Origin: Parapedobacter indicus
Lineage (GTDB): Bacteria; Bacteroidota; Bacteroidia; Sphingobacteriales; Sphingobacteriaceae
Direction of reading: 5' to 3'
Assembly (NCBI RefSeq): GCF_900113765.1
Contig: NZ_FOQO01000006.1
Location: 310,001-374,000, forward strand
DNA: 64,000 nucleotides
Shown here piece by piece: positions 26,794 through 36,295 of this stretch. A program made the position numbers and the translations under genes. Position 1 is the first letter of the stretch, and every line of letters begins with the position of its first letter. The notes below the pieces were generated by a model. That model did not search any database and was not told the origin of the DNA. It worked only from the letters and a program-made list of their open reading frames with translations.

Positions 26794-26823
26794 GTTACTT
26801 TTTTCCTTGATGAAAAAAGTAAC
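26794..26823. repeat. Perfect 11-bp inverted repeat after the M28 peptidase gene
   Basis: GTTACTTTTTT and AAAAAAGTAAC pair perfectly around an 8-base loop (CCTTGATG), 6 bases after the peptidase stop. It is A/T-rich, so it would be a weak intrinsic terminator in either direction. A second pair of the same style lies further on. Confidence 0.75.
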
Positions 26824-27120
26824 CAAAAAAATCAAGGCTGTGAAGCCTCGGTCGCAGGTTGATTGCAAAGCATTTAAAGCGCAGATTGCAGCCGCTGCGC
26901 TTCCCCAATCCGCTTGGTACAGTGTCATTACGCAGGTTCCTGCACATGCTTTGCTGCTCCCTGCTTCCCGATCCTTCAAGGCCGATAACCCTCCGAACGT
27001 CCGTTCCGTGCGCCTACCAGCACCAACCCATCGTACTCCGCCCATGCCGCCTCATTCTGTCGCGGTTTGCAGTGGGATGCACTACCGTGGTAGCGTCAGA
27101 ATACAGCGGTGAGTTATTTG

Positions 27121-27190
27121 CCTACTTTTTTGCGGAAACCGCGAAGCAGCATGAGTGTCTTTAAAAGCGAACATACGAATAAAAAGTAGG
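27121..27190. repeat. 10-bp inverted repeat with 50-base interior
   Basis: CCTACTTTTT and AAAAAGTAGG are perfect inverted copies separated by 50 bases, which themselves hold a small GCGG-AAA-CCGC hairpin. The T-run/A-run pattern echoes the first inverted repeat of the element (TACTTTTT in both). Confidence 0.7.
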
Positions 27191-27215
27191 GTCATATCGC
27201 GGCGAGCGACGGAAT

Positions 27216-27263
27216 GCCCTTGCGGCGATTGAGCAAAAGAGCCCTTGCGGCTTGAGCAGAAAT
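27216..27263. repeat. Two tandem near-copies of a 23-25-base unit
   Basis: GCCCTTGCGGC occurs at 27216 and 27241, each followed by (GA)TTGAGCA(A/G)AA. The copies differ by a two-base insertion in the first. They end about 40 bases before the miaB promoter motif. Confidence 0.65.
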
Positions 27264-27302
27264 CCCTTTCTGCCAAACTGTCATTCATTCAAAATTTATT
27301 GC

Positions 27303-27310
27303 TAACTTTG
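27303..27310 (+). promoter_or_regulatory. Bacteroidota -7 promoter motif for miaB
   Basis: TAACTTTG matches TAnnTTTG and ends 19 bases before the miaB ATG. Confidence 0.65.
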
Positions 27311-27329
27311 TAGGCTTTAATCAACAACG

Positions 27330-28733
27330 ATGTTTGAGACACCGACAAGTACAAAACAGCATGACGAATCGCGCCAGGGCGAGGCATTGCTGTTGGAGAA
27401 TGATTCAAAAAAAAGCAATGGCCGGAAACTGTACATAGAAAGTTACGGTTGCCAGATGAACTTTTCCGACAGTGAGATCGTGGCCTCCATCCTGTTAGAC
27501 AAAGGGTTTGAAACCACGCGCGATTATAAGGAAGCGGACGTCGTATTCATTAACACGTGTTCCATCCGTGAAAATGCCGAACAACGGGTACGTAATCGGT
27601 TGAAGGAATTCGAATCGGCCAAGGCAAAAAACCCGGGCATGGTGGTGGGGGTATTAGGCTGCATGGCGGAGCGGTTGAAGTCCAAATTTTTGGAAGAGGA
27701 AAAACTGGTTGACGTTGTTGTAGGTCCCGATGCATACCGCGATTTACCCAATCTCATTGAGCAGGTCGACGAAGGTTCTCGCGCGGTCAATGTATTGTTA
27801 TCACGCGAAGAGACTTATGCGGACATTAGTCCGGTACGCCTCAACACCAACGGCGTAACGGCGTTCATTTCCATCATGCGGGGTTGCGATAACATGTGTT
27901 CTTTCTGTGTGGTGCCCTTTACCCGCGGACGGGAGCGAAGCCGCGACCCACAGTCTATCGTTAAGGAAGCAACAGACCTGTTCAACGCAGGATACCGTGA
28001 AGTCACCCTCCTGGGACAAAACGTCGATTCATACAACTATGAAACCATAAACTTCGCCAATTTGTTGGAAAAGGTCGCCCGGGTAAACCCGTTGCTACGG
28101 GTACGTTTTTCGACCTCGCATCCCAAAGATATTACCGATGAGGTGCTCCATACCCTAGCGAGATACGAAAATATCTGCAAATATATCCATCTTCCCGTGC
28201 AATCGGGTAACTCAAGGGTACTCAACCTGATGAACCGTACATACGATCGTGAATGGTACATGGAACGGGTAAGTGCCATTCGCAGGATCATCCCTGAATG
28301 TGGAATTTCAACCGATGTTATCACCGGCTTCTGCAGCGAAACCGAGGAAGAACACCTGGAAACCCTGTCGATGATGGATTATGTGAAGTATGATTTTGCC
28401 TACATGTTTGCCTATTCGGAGCGCCCGGGCACCTTGGCTGCAAAGCGCTATGCGGATGATATTCCCGAGGAAGTGAAAAAGCGACGGCTCACCGAAGTGG
28501 TGAACCGCCAACGTGAACATAGTCTGGAACGCCTGCAAACCTATGTCGGCAAGACACATAAGGTATTGATCGAAGGATTATCAAAACGTTCAGACAATGA
28601 CTATTGCGGCCGAAATGACCAAAACAGCATGGTTGTATTCCCCAAGGACGATCGCTATAAAGTGGGCGACTACGTAAATGTCTATGCAGAGAAATGCACA
28701 TCGGCAACGTTGATTGGAAAAATCATAGATTAA
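27330..28733 (+). CDS. miaB: tRNA-2-methylthio-N6-dimethylallyladenosine synthase MiaB
   Basis: The 467-residue radical SAM methylthiotransferase has three N-terminal cluster cysteines in [25 protein letters not shown] and LGCMAERLK. The radical SAM motif CDNMCSFC with [12 protein letters not shown] follows. A C-terminal TRAM domain starts at about 400 ([12 protein letters not shown]). MiaB adds a methylthio group to i6A37 in tRNA. It precedes a sigma-54 activator whose start lies 2 bases after the stop, and this order with lptE and secG is common in Bacteroidota. The family's N-terminus is preceded here by an extra about 30 residues, so the true start may be later. Confidence 0.95.
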   Translation: MFETPTSTKQHDESRQGEALLLENDSKKSNGRKLYIESYGCQMNFSDSEIVASILLDKGFETTRDYKEADVVFINTCSIRENAEQRVRNRLKEFESAKAKNPGMVVGVLGCMAERLKSKFLEEEKLVDVVVGPDAYRDLPNLIEQVDEGSRAVNVLLSREETYADISPVRLNTNGVTAFISIMRGCDNMCSFCVVPFTRGRERSRDPQSIVKEATDLFNAGYREVTLLGQNVDSYNYETINFANLLEKVARVNPLLRVRFSTSHPKDITDEVLHTLARYENICKYIHLPVQSGNSRVLNLMNRTYDREWYMERVSAIRRIIPECGISTDVITGFCSETEEEHLETLSMMDYVKYDFAYMFAYSERPGTLAAKRYADDIPEEVKKRRLTEVVNRQREHSLERLQTYVGKTHKVLIEGLSKRSDNDYCGRNDQNSMVVFPKDDRYKVGDYVNVYAEKCTSATLIGKIID

Positions 28734-28735
28734 AA

Positions 28736-29983
28736 ATGGACATTCAAGACATTAAAAATAGATTTGGAATCATCGGCAACTCCCCGCTGCTCAACCGGGC
28801 AATTGATGTGGCGCGCCAAGTGGCCCCCACGGATATTTCGGTCTTAATTACGGGCGAAAGCGGAAGTGGCAAGGAGGTGTTTTCGCAAATCATTCACCAA
28901 CTTAGTTCGCGCAAGCACGGTCCTTTCATTGCCGTTAACTGCGGTGCGATACCTGAAGGCACAATTGATTCGGAGTTGTTCGGGCACGAAAAAGGTTCCT
29001 TCACGGGTGCACATGAAGCCCGAAAAGGTTATTTTGAAGTGGTAAACGGTGGCACGATCTTCCTCGATGAAGTAGGGGAATTGCCTCTGGGTACACAAGC
29101 TCGATTGCTGCGTGTATTGGAAACTGGCGAGTACATTCGTGTGGGTTCATCCAAGGTACAGAAAACCAACGTACGTGTGGTGGCAGCCACCAATGTGGAT
29201 ATATACGACGCCGTACAGAAGGGAAAATTCCGCGAAGATCTGTATTACCGGCTCAATACGGTACCCCTGCGCATACCGGCGTTGCGTGATCGCAAGGAAG
29301 ATATCCACCTGCTATTCCGAAAATTTGTAGCTGACTTTACCGACAAATACCGGAGTCCGAATGTACAATTGACGGAAGATGCACAACAGTTACTTGCTAA
29401 CTATCCATGGCCGGGCAACGTAAGGCAATTGAAAAATATCGCCGAGCAGATTGCGGTATTGGAAAAAGAGCGATTAATTGATGCGAAGATCCTTGAGCAG
29501 TACCTCCCTATAGACCACCGAAGCACGCTTCCTGTACATGTGTCGGCTGGTGGAAAAGATGATTTTTCGGAGCGGGATCTACTTTATAAAGTGCTTTTCG
29601 ACATGAAAAAGGATATGGTGGAATTGAAGAAACTGGTGGTTGAAATTATCCAAAATGGCGTCAACTCCCGGATTGTGGAAGATCACTCTCCTTATATTAA
29701 CAAGCTGTACCGCGATGTGGACAGCCCTGCCCCCGAACAATTGGCACCGCCCTCCACACTTACCATCCATCATCCGCAAGCGGGAAAAAATGAGGACTTC
29801 CACTTCCACACGCAAGAAGTGGAAGAAGTGGAAGAGGAATCGCTTTCATTGGTAGAGAAAGAATCAGATCTGATCAAAAAAGCACTAAAAAAACATAAGG
29901 GCAAACGTAAATCTGCGGCACAGGAGCTGGGGATATCAGAGCGAACCCTCTACCGGAAAATCAAAGACCTGAACTTGAATTGA
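28736..29983 (+). CDS. Sigma-54 interaction AAA+ transcriptional activator
   Basis: Started at MDIQDIKNRF, the 415-residue protein has a central sigma-54 activator domain: Walker A GESGSGKE, the sigma-54 contact loop GSFTGA (usual GAFTGA), Walker B-like TIFLDEVGELPL, and R-finger region DLYYRLNTVPLRIP. The C-terminus is a Fis-type HTH (KKHKGKRKSAAQELGISERT). There is no receiver or GAF domain, so the N-terminus lacks a visible sensor and the activator may be constitutive or controlled by partners. A long acidic linker (about 290-370) separates the AAA+ and HTH parts. It sits between miaB and lptE, and its target promoters are not in view. Confidence 0.93.
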   Translation: MDIQDIKNRFGIIGNSPLLNRAIDVARQVAPTDISVLITGESGSGKEVFSQIIHQLSSRKHGPFIAVNCGAIPEGTIDSELFGHEKGSFTGAHEARKGYFEVVNGGTIFLDEVGELPLGTQARLLRVLETGEYIRVGSSKVQKTNVRVVAATNVDIYDAVQKGKFREDLYYRLNTVPLRIPALRDRKEDIHLLFRKFVADFTDKYRSPNVQLTEDAQQLLANYPWPGNVRQLKNIAEQIAVLEKERLIDAKILEQYLPIDHRSTLPVHVSAGGKDDFSERDLLYKVLFDMKKDMVELKKLVVEIIQNGVNSRIVEDHSPYINKLYRDVDSPAPEQLAPPSTLTIHHPQAGKNEDFHFHTQEVEEVEEESLSLVEKESDLIKKALKKHKGKRKSAAQELGISERTLYRKIKDLNLN

Positions 29984-29988
29984 CAGGG

Positions 29989-30507
29989 ATGTATATGAGG
30001 ATTGGAAAAAGAATTGGTTGCTTGGTGTTTTTATCGGCTATGTTAATTGCCCAAGGGTGCGGCGTCAAATATGGCTTTACGGGCGGCTCCATTCCGGAAG
30101 GAATGAAAACCTACACCGTAGAGTTTTTCGAAAATACAGCTCCGATTGTTTATCCGACCCTCAGCCAGTCGTTTACTGAGGCGCTCAAAGAACGGATACG
30201 AAGCCAGTCGAGCCTCAGCCAGGTGACCAATGACGGTGATGCTATTTTTGAAGGACGAATTACAGGGTATGCCATTACACCCGCTGCCGTGGAAGCCGGC
30301 ACAGACCGCGCAGCGCTCAGCCGGTTATCTATTACCGTCAGTGTGAAGTACACCAACAATATCAAACCGGAAGACAACTTTGACCAACCGTTTACCCGCT
30401 TTAAAGACTTTTCGGGTGCTATATCGGCACAGGAAGAGTCGTTGATACGGGATATCAATCAAATGCTCACAGAAGATATTTACAATCGGGCGTTTGCAAA
30501 CTGGTAA
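29989..30507 (+). CDS. lptE: LPS-assembly lipoprotein LptE-like
   Basis: Using the ATG just after the preceding stop gives 172 residues. The signal ends in IAQGC (lipid Cys at about residue 24). The mature part starts GVKYGFTGGSIPEGMKTYTV and shows the FFENTAP-YPTLSQSFTEALKERI segment and an EGRITGYAITPAAV strand typical of Bacteroidota LptE. LptE with LptD inserts lipopolysaccharide into the outer membrane. Its start lies 5 bases after the sigma-54 activator stop, and a TPR protein gene and secG follow, an order I know from other Bacteroidota. Confidence 0.88.
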   Translation: MYMRIGKRIGCLVFLSAMLIAQGCGVKYGFTGGSIPEGMKTYTVEFFENTAPIVYPTLSQSFTEALKERIRSQSSLSQVTNDGDAIFEGRITGYAITPAAVEAGTDRAALSRLSITVSVKYTNNIKPEDNFDQPFTRFKDFSGAISAQEESLIRDINQMLTEDIYNRAFANW

Positions 30508-30515
30508 GCTAAAAT

Positions 30516-31466
30516 TTGGAGGTTATTGACGGAGTGGAACAGTTAGATTACAGCGTATTATACAATAGAACGGTAGCCGATCCTTTGGCAGCTGACGGAC
30601 AGACCTTGTCCCTACTGATCGATCGCTATCCGTATGCCCAATCCTTACGCTTTATCCAAGCGCGAAGGCTATATCAAGAGAACGGGGGATGCAATATGAA
30701 CGATGTCTTGTTGTACACCAATTCGCTCAACTGGTTGCAGGGTTATCTGATTGAAGGCCCTTCCCGACCTGAAGACACGGAAGCGGCCGACGCTCAACCT
30801 CACACCGAACCAGACAGCATGGTTTCCGATGCTTACGAACATCCTGCTGGGATAGACTACTTTGTCTACGCCGAAAAGGAGCAAACGACCGAATCGGCGG
30901 AATTGCTGCCCGCTTCAGATGCCACACCGTATGAAAAGGTAAGCCTCTATAACGACGAGCATATGCCGTATAGCTTTCTTTGGTGGCTCAATAAGACCCG
31001 CAAGGAACATGCACATACGTACCAACCTTATGCTCCATTGAACAACATGCTCCAGCATGAGGCCGACCCTACAGAAAAGCAAGACGGCGAGCAGGTTTTA
31101 GATCAACAGATTCGGGAGAATATTTTTCACCTGCAGGCTCCCGAAGAAAAATTAAGCGAAAAACATCGGACTCAAACAGTACCCTTTCAGGTTCCTCAAA
31201 AGATAGATCCCATCATCGAGCGCTTCATCCGCGAAGAACCACAGATCAAACCACCTCCGGCAGACAAGATTGATCTGGAAAACAAAGCCCGCAAGAGTGC
31301 GGAAGATCAATTAACACTGGTCTCAGAAACGTTGGCGAAGGTATATGTTGAGCAGGGCTTGTATCCAAAAGCCATCGAAATCTATAAAAAATTAAGTTTG
31401 AAATATCCCGAAAAAAGTGGTTACTTTGCCGCTCAAATAGCTGAACTAGCGAACAAATTAACATAA
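30516..31466 (+). CDS. Hypothetical protein with C-terminal TPR
   Basis: This 316-residue product starts with TTG. No ATG lies in the right place, though the exact start is uncertain. The N-terminal half (about 1-100) is a helical domain with [24 protein letters not shown] low-complexity acidic middle follows. The C-terminal 40 residues look like a tetratricopeptide unit ([23 protein letters not shown]). It is conserved in position between lptE and secG in related genomes from memory. The function is not known. It could scaffold an envelope or secretion complex. Confidence 0.75.
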   Translation: MEVIDGVEQLDYSVLYNRTVADPLAADGQTLSLLIDRYPYAQSLRFIQARRLYQENGGCNMNDVLLYTNSLNWLQGYLIEGPSRPEDTEAADAQPHTEPDSMVSDAYEHPAGIDYFVYAEKEQTTESAELLPASDATPYEKVSLYNDEHMPYSFLWWLNKTRKEHAHTYQPYAPLNNMLQHEADPTEKQDGEQVLDQQIRENIFHLQAPEEKLSEKHRTQTVPFQVPQKIDPIIERFIREEPQIKPPPADKIDLENKARKSAEDQLTLVSETLAKVYVEQGLYPKAIEIYKKLSLKYPEKSGYFAAQIAELANKLT

Positions 31467-31477
31467 CAAGACATCAA

Positions 31478-31828
31478 ATGCAAACATTATTGATTATATT
31501 AATTATTTTGGCCAGTATCCTATTGGCATTCCTGGTATTAATACAGAACCCAAAAGGCGGTGGCCTGGCTTCAGGGTTTGCCGGCGGAGCCAACTTAATG
31601 GGGGTAAAGCGCACCGGAGATCTATTAGAGAAAGGTACTTGGATCATGGTTATTGCCATTATGATCTTTTCATTGGTCGTTAATATTTTAGGTCCCTCAT
31701 CCGGATCTGGAGGAAGCGGCTTAAGCGAGCAGATCAATTCAACTGCACCTGCTGCCCCTATCCTTCCTACGGAAGCTCCGCCAGCTACCCCACAGGATGC
31801 ACCGCAAGAAAGTGATACCGCTCAATAA
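31478..31828 (+). CDS. secG: Preprotein translocase subunit SecG
   Basis: At 116 residues with two membrane spans (about 2-20 and 53-73) separated by the conserved loop NPKGGGLASGFAGGANLMG, this is SecG. It is an accessory subunit of SecYEG at the inner membrane. The C-terminal tail is Pro/Ala-rich and longer than in E. coli. A Rho-independent terminator follows. Confidence 0.93.
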   Translation: MQTLLIILIILASILLAFLVLIQNPKGGGLASGFAGGANLMGVKRTGDLLEKGTWIMVIAIMIFSLVVNILGPSSGSGGSGLSEQINSTAPAAPILPTEAPPATPQDAPQESDTAQ

Positions 31829-31852
31829 CAAAAGTCGTGCACTAAAAACAGC

Positions 31853-31880
31853 GCCTCTCCTTGATCTGAGAGGCTTTTTT
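31853..31880 (+). terminator. Rho-independent terminator after secG
   Basis: GCCTCTC and GAGAGGC form a 7-bp stem with an 8-base loop, followed directly by six T's. Confidence 0.85.
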
Positions 31881-32081
31881 ATTTTTCCGCTCACAAAACT
31901 GCCATTTGCACTGACATCCTGACACGCATACATCTTCCCGCCGGGAAACACCTGTCTTTAAATGAAAAAATGGCAAGGTATCGGGATGAATTGGGACTTG
32001 GCATAGTTGATGAGATAAACGATGTGAGAAAAATCAAAAACATTAATAACAATTAAAATTAATTATTAAATAAAATCAATT
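31881..32081 (+). promoter_or_regulatory. Upstream region of groES-groEL
   Basis: About 200 bases before groES contain a TTCCCG-C-CGGGAA palindrome (31935-31947) and an A/T-rich stretch. A CIRCE element (TTAGCACTC-N9-GAGTGCTAA) was looked for and not seen, and no clear TAnnTTTG motif is present. Heat-shock control therefore probably uses another mechanism. Confidence 0.4.
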
Positions 32082-32357
32082 ATGGCATTAAGTATTAAAC
32101 CTATCGGCGACAGAGTGGTAGTGGAAGCTGCCCCTGCAGAGGAGAAGACCGCATCAGGTATCTACATTCCAGATACCGCTAAAGAAAAGCCACAACGTGG
32201 AACTATAGTGGCCGTCGGTGCCGGAAAAACGGATGAGCCTTTGACGGTGAAGGTAGGAGATCAAGTGTTGTATGGCAAATATGCCGGCACCGAGATTACT
32301 TACGAAGGAAAGGAATATTTAATCATGAAAGAATCTGATATCTACGCGATCGTTTAG
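32082..32357 (+). CDS. groES: Co-chaperonin GroES
   Basis: The 91-residue protein has the GroES beta-barrel with the mobile-loop region [26 protein letters not shown] and the C-terminal [16 protein letters not shown]. It caps GroEL during ATP-driven folding in the cytosol. groEL follows after 137 bases. Confidence 0.97.
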   Translation: MALSIKPIGDRVVVEAAPAEEKTASGIYIPDTAKEKPQRGTIVAVGAGKTDEPLTVKVGDQVLYGKYAGTEITYEGKEYLIMKESDIYAIV

Positions 32358-32494
32358 CGTGGTCATCAGCAATCGTATTTTCTTCGAAGGTGTTTAATAA
32401 TTAATGGTAAACTTAAAAGTTACGATGCAGGACACAGCGATTGATTTCTAAAAATCTCGGATCGCATGTTTAACATCTCAAATCAATTAAAAAA

Positions 32495-34135
32495 ATGGCG
32501 AAACAAGTAAAGTATAATGTGGAAGCACGTGATGCCCTGAAAAGAGGGGTAGATACGTTGGCGAATGCGGTGAAAGTAACATTGGGCCCCCGTGGGCGTA
32601 ACGTGATCATTGAGAAAAAATTTGGTTCTCCTTCCATCACGAAAGACGGAGTCACCGTTGCAAAAGAAATCGAATTGAAAGACGCGCTTGAAAACATGGG
32701 TGCTCAAATGGTAAAGGAAGTGGCTTCCAAGACTGCCGATCAGGCAGGTGACGGTACCACCACCGCAACCGTATTGGCACAGGCAATCATTGCTCCCGGT
32801 TTGAAAAGTGTTGCAGCCGGCGCTAATCCCATGGACTTAAAACGCGGTATCGACAAAGCTGTTGCTACGGTGGTGGAAAGCCTTCAATCACAGTCGCAAA
32901 CAGTGGGAGAAGACAACAGCAAAATAAAGCAAGTAGCCAGTATTTCCGCTAACAACGACGAACTGATCGGTGCATTGATCGCTGAAGCAATGGAAAAAGT
33001 GGGTAAAGACGGTGTTATTACCGTGGAAGAAGCCAAGGGTACGGAAACCGAAGTAAAAACGGTAGAAGGTATGCAATTCGACCGTGGTTACCTGTCGCCT
33101 TACTTCGTAACCAACACCGACAAGATGGAAGCCGAATTGGAAAGCCCCTACATTCTGATTTACGACAAGAAAATCAGTAACATGAAGGAATTGCTTCCAA
33201 TCTTGGAAAAACAAGTTCAAACCGGAAAGCCGCTGTTAATCATCGCTGAGGATCTTGACGGCGAAGCATTGGCTACCTTGGTAGTCAACAAAATCCGCGG
33301 TTCACTGAAAGTAGCTGCCGTGAAAGCTCCCGGCTTTGGCGACCGTCGTAAAGCCATGCTGGAAGACATCGCTATCCTTACCGGAGGTACAGTTATTTCC
33401 GAGGAAAGAGGCTTCAAATTGGAAAATGCCGATCTTTCTTACCTGGGCCAAGCTGAAAAAGTGGTTGTTGACAAAGATAACACCACCATCATCAACGGCT
33501 CCGGCATTGCGGAAGATATCAAAGGCCGTGTGAATCAAATTAAAGCGCAGATCGAAACCACCACTTCCGATTACGACCGTGAAAAATTGCAAGAGCGTTT
33601 GGCTAAATTAGCCGGCGGTGTTGCAGTATTGTACGTAGGTGCAGCGACCGAAGTGGAAATGAAAGAAAAGAAAGACCGTGTAGACGACGCATTGCATGCT
33701 ACACGTGCGGCAGTAGAAGAAGGTATCGTGGCCGGTGGTGGCGTAGCCTTTATTCGTGCCGGCGAGTCTCTGAAAGACCTCAAAGGTGCTAACGAAGACG
33801 AAAACATCGGTATCGAAATCGTAAAACGCGCCATCGAAGAGCCGTTACGCCAAATTTGTAACAACTCCGGTATCGAAGGTGCCATTGTGGTACAAAAGGT
33901 AAAGGAAGGCAAAGCTGACTATGGCTACAACGCACGTACGGGCGATTATGAAAACCTGATTGGTGCCGGCGTCATCGATCCGACCAAAGTATCCCGTGTA
34001 GCGTTGGAAAATGCTGCTTCTATCGCTTCCATGCTGCTTACTACCGAAGTGGTATTGGCAGACGAACCGGAAGAAGAAAAAGCAGGAGGTGCTGGTGCTC
34101 CCCCAATGGGCGGCGGCATGGGCGGAATGATGTAA
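32495..34135 (+). CDS. groEL: Chaperonin GroEL
   Basis: The 546-residue protein is Gro[20 protein letters not shown] start, nucleotide-binding [14 protein letters not shown] and [13 protein letters not shown], apical-domain motifs, and a C-terminal GGM-type tail ([12 protein letters not shown]). It folds proteins in a double-ring cage with GroES. A strong terminator follows the stop. Confidence 0.98.
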   Translation: MAKQVKYNVEARDALKRGVDTLANAVKVTLGPRGRNVIIEKKFGSPSITKDGVTVAKEIELKDALENMGAQMVKEVASKTADQAGDGTTTATVLAQAIIAPGLKSVAAGANPMDLKRGIDKAVATVVESLQSQSQTVGEDNSKIKQVASISANNDELIGALIAEAMEKVGKDGVITVEEAKGTETEVKTVEGMQFDRGYLSPYFVTNTDKMEAELESPYILIYDKKISNMKELLPILEKQVQTGKPLLIIAEDLDGEALATLVVNKIRGSLKVAAVKAPGFGDRRKAMLEDIAILTGGTVISEERGFKLENADLSYLGQAEKVVVDKDNTTIINGSGIAEDIKGRVNQIKAQIETTTSDYDREKLQERLAKLAGGVAVLYVGAATEVEMKEKKDRVDDALHATRAAVEEGIVAGGGVAFIRAGESLKDLKGANEDENIGIEIVKRAIEEPLRQICNNSGIEGAIVVQKVKEGKADYGYNARTGDYENLIGAGVIDPTKVSRVALENAASIASMLLTTEVVLADEPEEEKAGGAGAPPMGGGMGGMM

Positions 34136-34177
34136 TCATTTAATCATTGCCCCGGCTCGGGGATTATCCTATATGCG

Positions 34178-34212
34178 AACCGGTACATCTTAAAGATGTA
34201 CCGGTTTTTTTT
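34178..34212 (+). terminator. Rho-independent terminator after groEL
   Basis: AACCGGTACATC and GATGTACCGGTT pair perfectly (12 bp) around TTAAA. The run of T's that follows extends to 34212. It is the clearest intrinsic terminator in the window. Confidence 0.92.
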
Positions 34213-34303
34213 ATCGCATACAAGAAAGAGGATACAACGTATTGGAAAAGTTGCAGATATCGTTATTTTTGATCTAAAAATTGCAATTCCAAGATATACC
34301 AAC

Positions 34304-35470
34304 ATGATAAACCCATTAACAATGAGCATTATCGGGAAATACGGACCATGGGCAACTTCCCTACGACCCGCGCTTGGAAAATTATCCTTTCGGAATCAGG
34401 CATGGAACGATATACGCACATGGAAGGAGCAAGCATTGGCCAAAGTAAAAGAATTGGTGGCTTCACCGGATATAGGTACGACCCCTGCCGTAAGAACAGA
34501 AAAAAAGTACGTCTTTGACGGCTTAGACATAGAAGAATTATCCTGGCAGTTGCCGTACGGCAATCGTACGAGAGCCGCGGTATTGAAACCCGTGAATTCC
34601 AAAGGTCGCTTACCCGGTATATTGGCATTGCACGACCACGGCGGGAAAAAATATTTTGGGGTGGATAAAATTACGCGTACAGCGGCGCAACAACATCCGT
34701 TGATTGCAGATCACCAACAGAGCGACTATGAAGGGCGGGCTTGGGCAAATGACATCGCAAAACTAGGCTATGTCGTATTGGTGCATGACACGTTTACCTT
34801 TGGAAGCCGGCGGGTAAGGTATGACGATGTGGAAGGTCTTCCAACGGTTCCACACCAGGTTTTTTCCGATGAGGAGGACCCCCATGTGGACAGCCAATAC
34901 ATTCTGGCATACAACCAATGGGCCGCCGAGCATGAACATATTATGTCCAAATCGCTTTTTAGCAGCGGTACCACGTGGCCGGGCGTATTTCTGGCAGAAG
35001 ACCAAGCAGCGTTATCCGTATTGGCGGAAAGGGATGACGTGGATCCTGAAAAACTGGGTTGCGGTGGTTTGTCCGGTGGAGGTCTGCGCACCGTTTATCT
35101 GGCAGGCATGGACTCACGCATTAAATGCGCCGTTTGCGCAGGCTTTATGTCTACTTGGGACGATTTTATATTGCATAAATCGTATACACATACCTGGATG
35201 ACCTATACCCCCTTGTTACCCAATTACCTGGAATTTCCTGAAATTTTGGGCTTACGTGTACCGTTGCCTACCTTGGTACTCAACAATAACCAGGACGAAC
35301 TGTACACATTGTCTGAAATGAAAAAGGCCGATCGAATTTTGCAGGATGTGTATGCGAAAGCCGGAGTGCCTGATCATTTTGAGTCTGCCTATTACGAAGG
35401 ACCCCATAAATTGGATATCCAGATGCAACAAAAGGCTTTTGACTGGTTTGGCAGGTGGTTGAGGGTGTAA
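34304..35470 (+). CDS. Alpha/beta hydrolase family protein (acetylxylan esterase/dienelactone hydrolase-like)
   Basis: Starting at MINPLTMSIIGKY gives 388 residues. A much earlier in-frame ATG overlaps the groEL terminator and is rejected. The fold is an alpha/beta hydrolase with LPGILALHDHGGKKYFG (oxyanion loop), the nucleophile elbow GGLSGGGL at about residue 265, LPTLVLNNNQDELY (acid), and the His in EGPHKLDI. Members of this type are esterases or multi-substrate hydrolases. No signal peptide is obvious, so it is probably cytosolic. It stands alone after groEL; its stop abuts the convergent MazG-like gene. Confidence 0.87.
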   Translation: MINPLTMSIIGKYGPWATSLRPALGKLSFRNQAWNDIRTWKEQALAKVKELVASPDIGTTPAVRTEKKYVFDGLDIEELSWQLPYGNRTRAAVLKPVNSKGRLPGILALHDHGGKKYFGVDKITRTAAQQHPLIADHQQSDYEGRAWANDIAKLGYVVLVHDTFTFGSRRVRYDDVEGLPTVPHQVFSDEEDPHVDSQYILAYNQWAAEHEHIMSKSLFSSGTTWPGVFLAEDQAALSVLAERDDVDPEKLGCGGLSGGGLRTVYLAGMDSRIKCAVCAGFMSTWDDFILHKSYTHTWMTYTPLLPNYLEFPEILGLRVPLPTLVLNNNQDELYTLSEMKKADRILQDVYAKAGVPDHFESAYYEGPHKLDIQMQQKAFDWFGRWLRV

Positions 35471-35797
35471 TCATTGCAATTTATCGTTGTTCCGATGCCG
35501 CTCGGCATCGCGGATATTTTTCTTTTCCAGATTCGTCGTTAGCGCCTCCGTAAGGTCAATACCCGTTTGATTGGCCAGGCAGATCAGTACAAACAACACA
35601 TCAGCCATCTCATCGGCAAGGTTTATCTCTTCGTCGGATTTCTTAAACGATTGCTCGCCATACCGACGGGCCATAATACGGGCCACTTCCCCTACCTCTT
35701 CCATCAGGATAGCGGTATTGGTTAATTCATTGAAATAACGGATTCCCGTCGTATTTATCCAGTGGTCAATTCTTTTCTGTGCTTCTTCAATGGTCAT
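35471..35797 (-). CDS. MazG-like nucleotide pyrophosphohydrolase
   Basis: The 108-residue protein is a short all-alpha MazG-type domain. It has the EEVGEVARIMARRYGEQSF acidic helix (E-x-x-E type) and INLADEMADVLFVLICLANQ, which carries the E-x-x-D metal pair. Such proteins hydrolyse NTPs or dNTPs, possibly non-canonical ones. It is the last gene of a short minus-strand run with dtd (39-base gap) and a PQQ sugar dehydrogenase. Confidence 0.9.
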   Translation of the reverse strand: MTIEEAQKRIDHWINTTGIRYFNELTNTAILMEEVGEVARIMARRYGEQSFKKSDEEINLADEMADVLFVLICLANQTGIDLTEALTTNLEKKNIRDAERHRNNDKLQ

Positions 35798-35836
35798 GCT
35801 ACTGATGGTCTGCGATCGGCGGCCAATTGCCGATGA

Positions 35837-36295
35837 TCAATGATTGTCTTTGTCTTTCGTATCCATTACGATGGTCACAGGTCCGTCGTTTACAAGGGAA
35901 ATTTTCATATCAGCGCCAAAAATCCCCGTAGCCACTTTTTTGCCCAGCAGGGTGGAAAGTTCCGTAATCATCGATTCATACAGTGGGATGGCTTGATCGG
36001 GTTTAGCCGCGCGGATAAAAGAAGGGCGGTTGCCCTTCTTGGTTTGTGCAAATAACGTAAATTGGGAAATCAGTAGAATGTTTCCCTGAATGTCATGCAG
36101 GGACTTGTTCATCAACCCGTTTTCGTCGCCAAACACACGGAGGTTAGCCATTTTCTGTGCCAACCAACGAAGGTCATCCAACCTGTCGGCTTCCTCAATG
36201 CCCAATAGAATCACAAATCCTTGGTTGATCGCACCGACAACTTGCTGGTCAACTTTGCAAGACGCCTCCGATACCCGCTGGATAACTGCTCTCAC
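35837..36295 (-). CDS. dtd: D-aminoacyl-tRNA deacylase
   Basis: The 152-residue protein is DTD. The active-site motifs SQFTLFAQTKKGNRPSF and NDGPVTIVMDT (Gly-Pro-Val-Thr cis-Pro region) are both present. It removes D-amino acids from mischarged tRNAs in the cytosol. It starts with GTG, and that G is shared with the last base of the preceding stop (TAGTG arrangement), so it is translationally coupled to the sugar dehydrogenase gene. Confidence 0.95.
   Translation of the reverse strand: MRAVIQRVSEASCKVDQQVVGAINQGFVILLGIEEADRLDDLRWLAQKMANLRVFGDENGLMNKSLHDIQGNILLISQFTLFAQTKKGNRPSFIRAAKPDQAIPLYESMITELSTLLGKKVATGIFGADMKISLVNDGPVTIVMDTKDKDNH

Larger units (their letters stand above)
26788..27300. 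repeat. Non-coding composite repeat element between an M28 peptidase gene and miaB
   Basis: This stretch has no convincing gene. It contains two inverted repeats (26794-26823 and 27121-27190) and two tandem near-copies of a GCCCTTGCGGC-TTGAGCA unit (27216-27263). Hypothetical frames here (for example one starting inside the first hairpin) have biased composition and no recognisable domain. From memory, similar GTTAC-T-rich/AAAAAAGTAAC pieces recur in intergenic DNA of Pedobacter-like genomes, so it probably is a dispersed genomic repeat. I could not check copy number. Confidence 0.6.

Noticed and set aside
26708-27164. Two overlapping frames (134 and 101 residues) in the intergenic composite repeat
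   Set aside because: They start inside or near an inverted repeat, have biased composition and no domain, and run through the repeat region. I treat the stretch as non-coding.
31881-32081. Possible CIRCE element before groES
   Set aside because: The inverted repeat TTAGCACTC-N9-GAGTGCTAA was not found. Only an unrelated short palindrome is present.
34196-34303. N-terminal extension of the alpha/beta hydrolase by 36 residues
   Set aside because: It would begin inside the groEL terminator hairpin.
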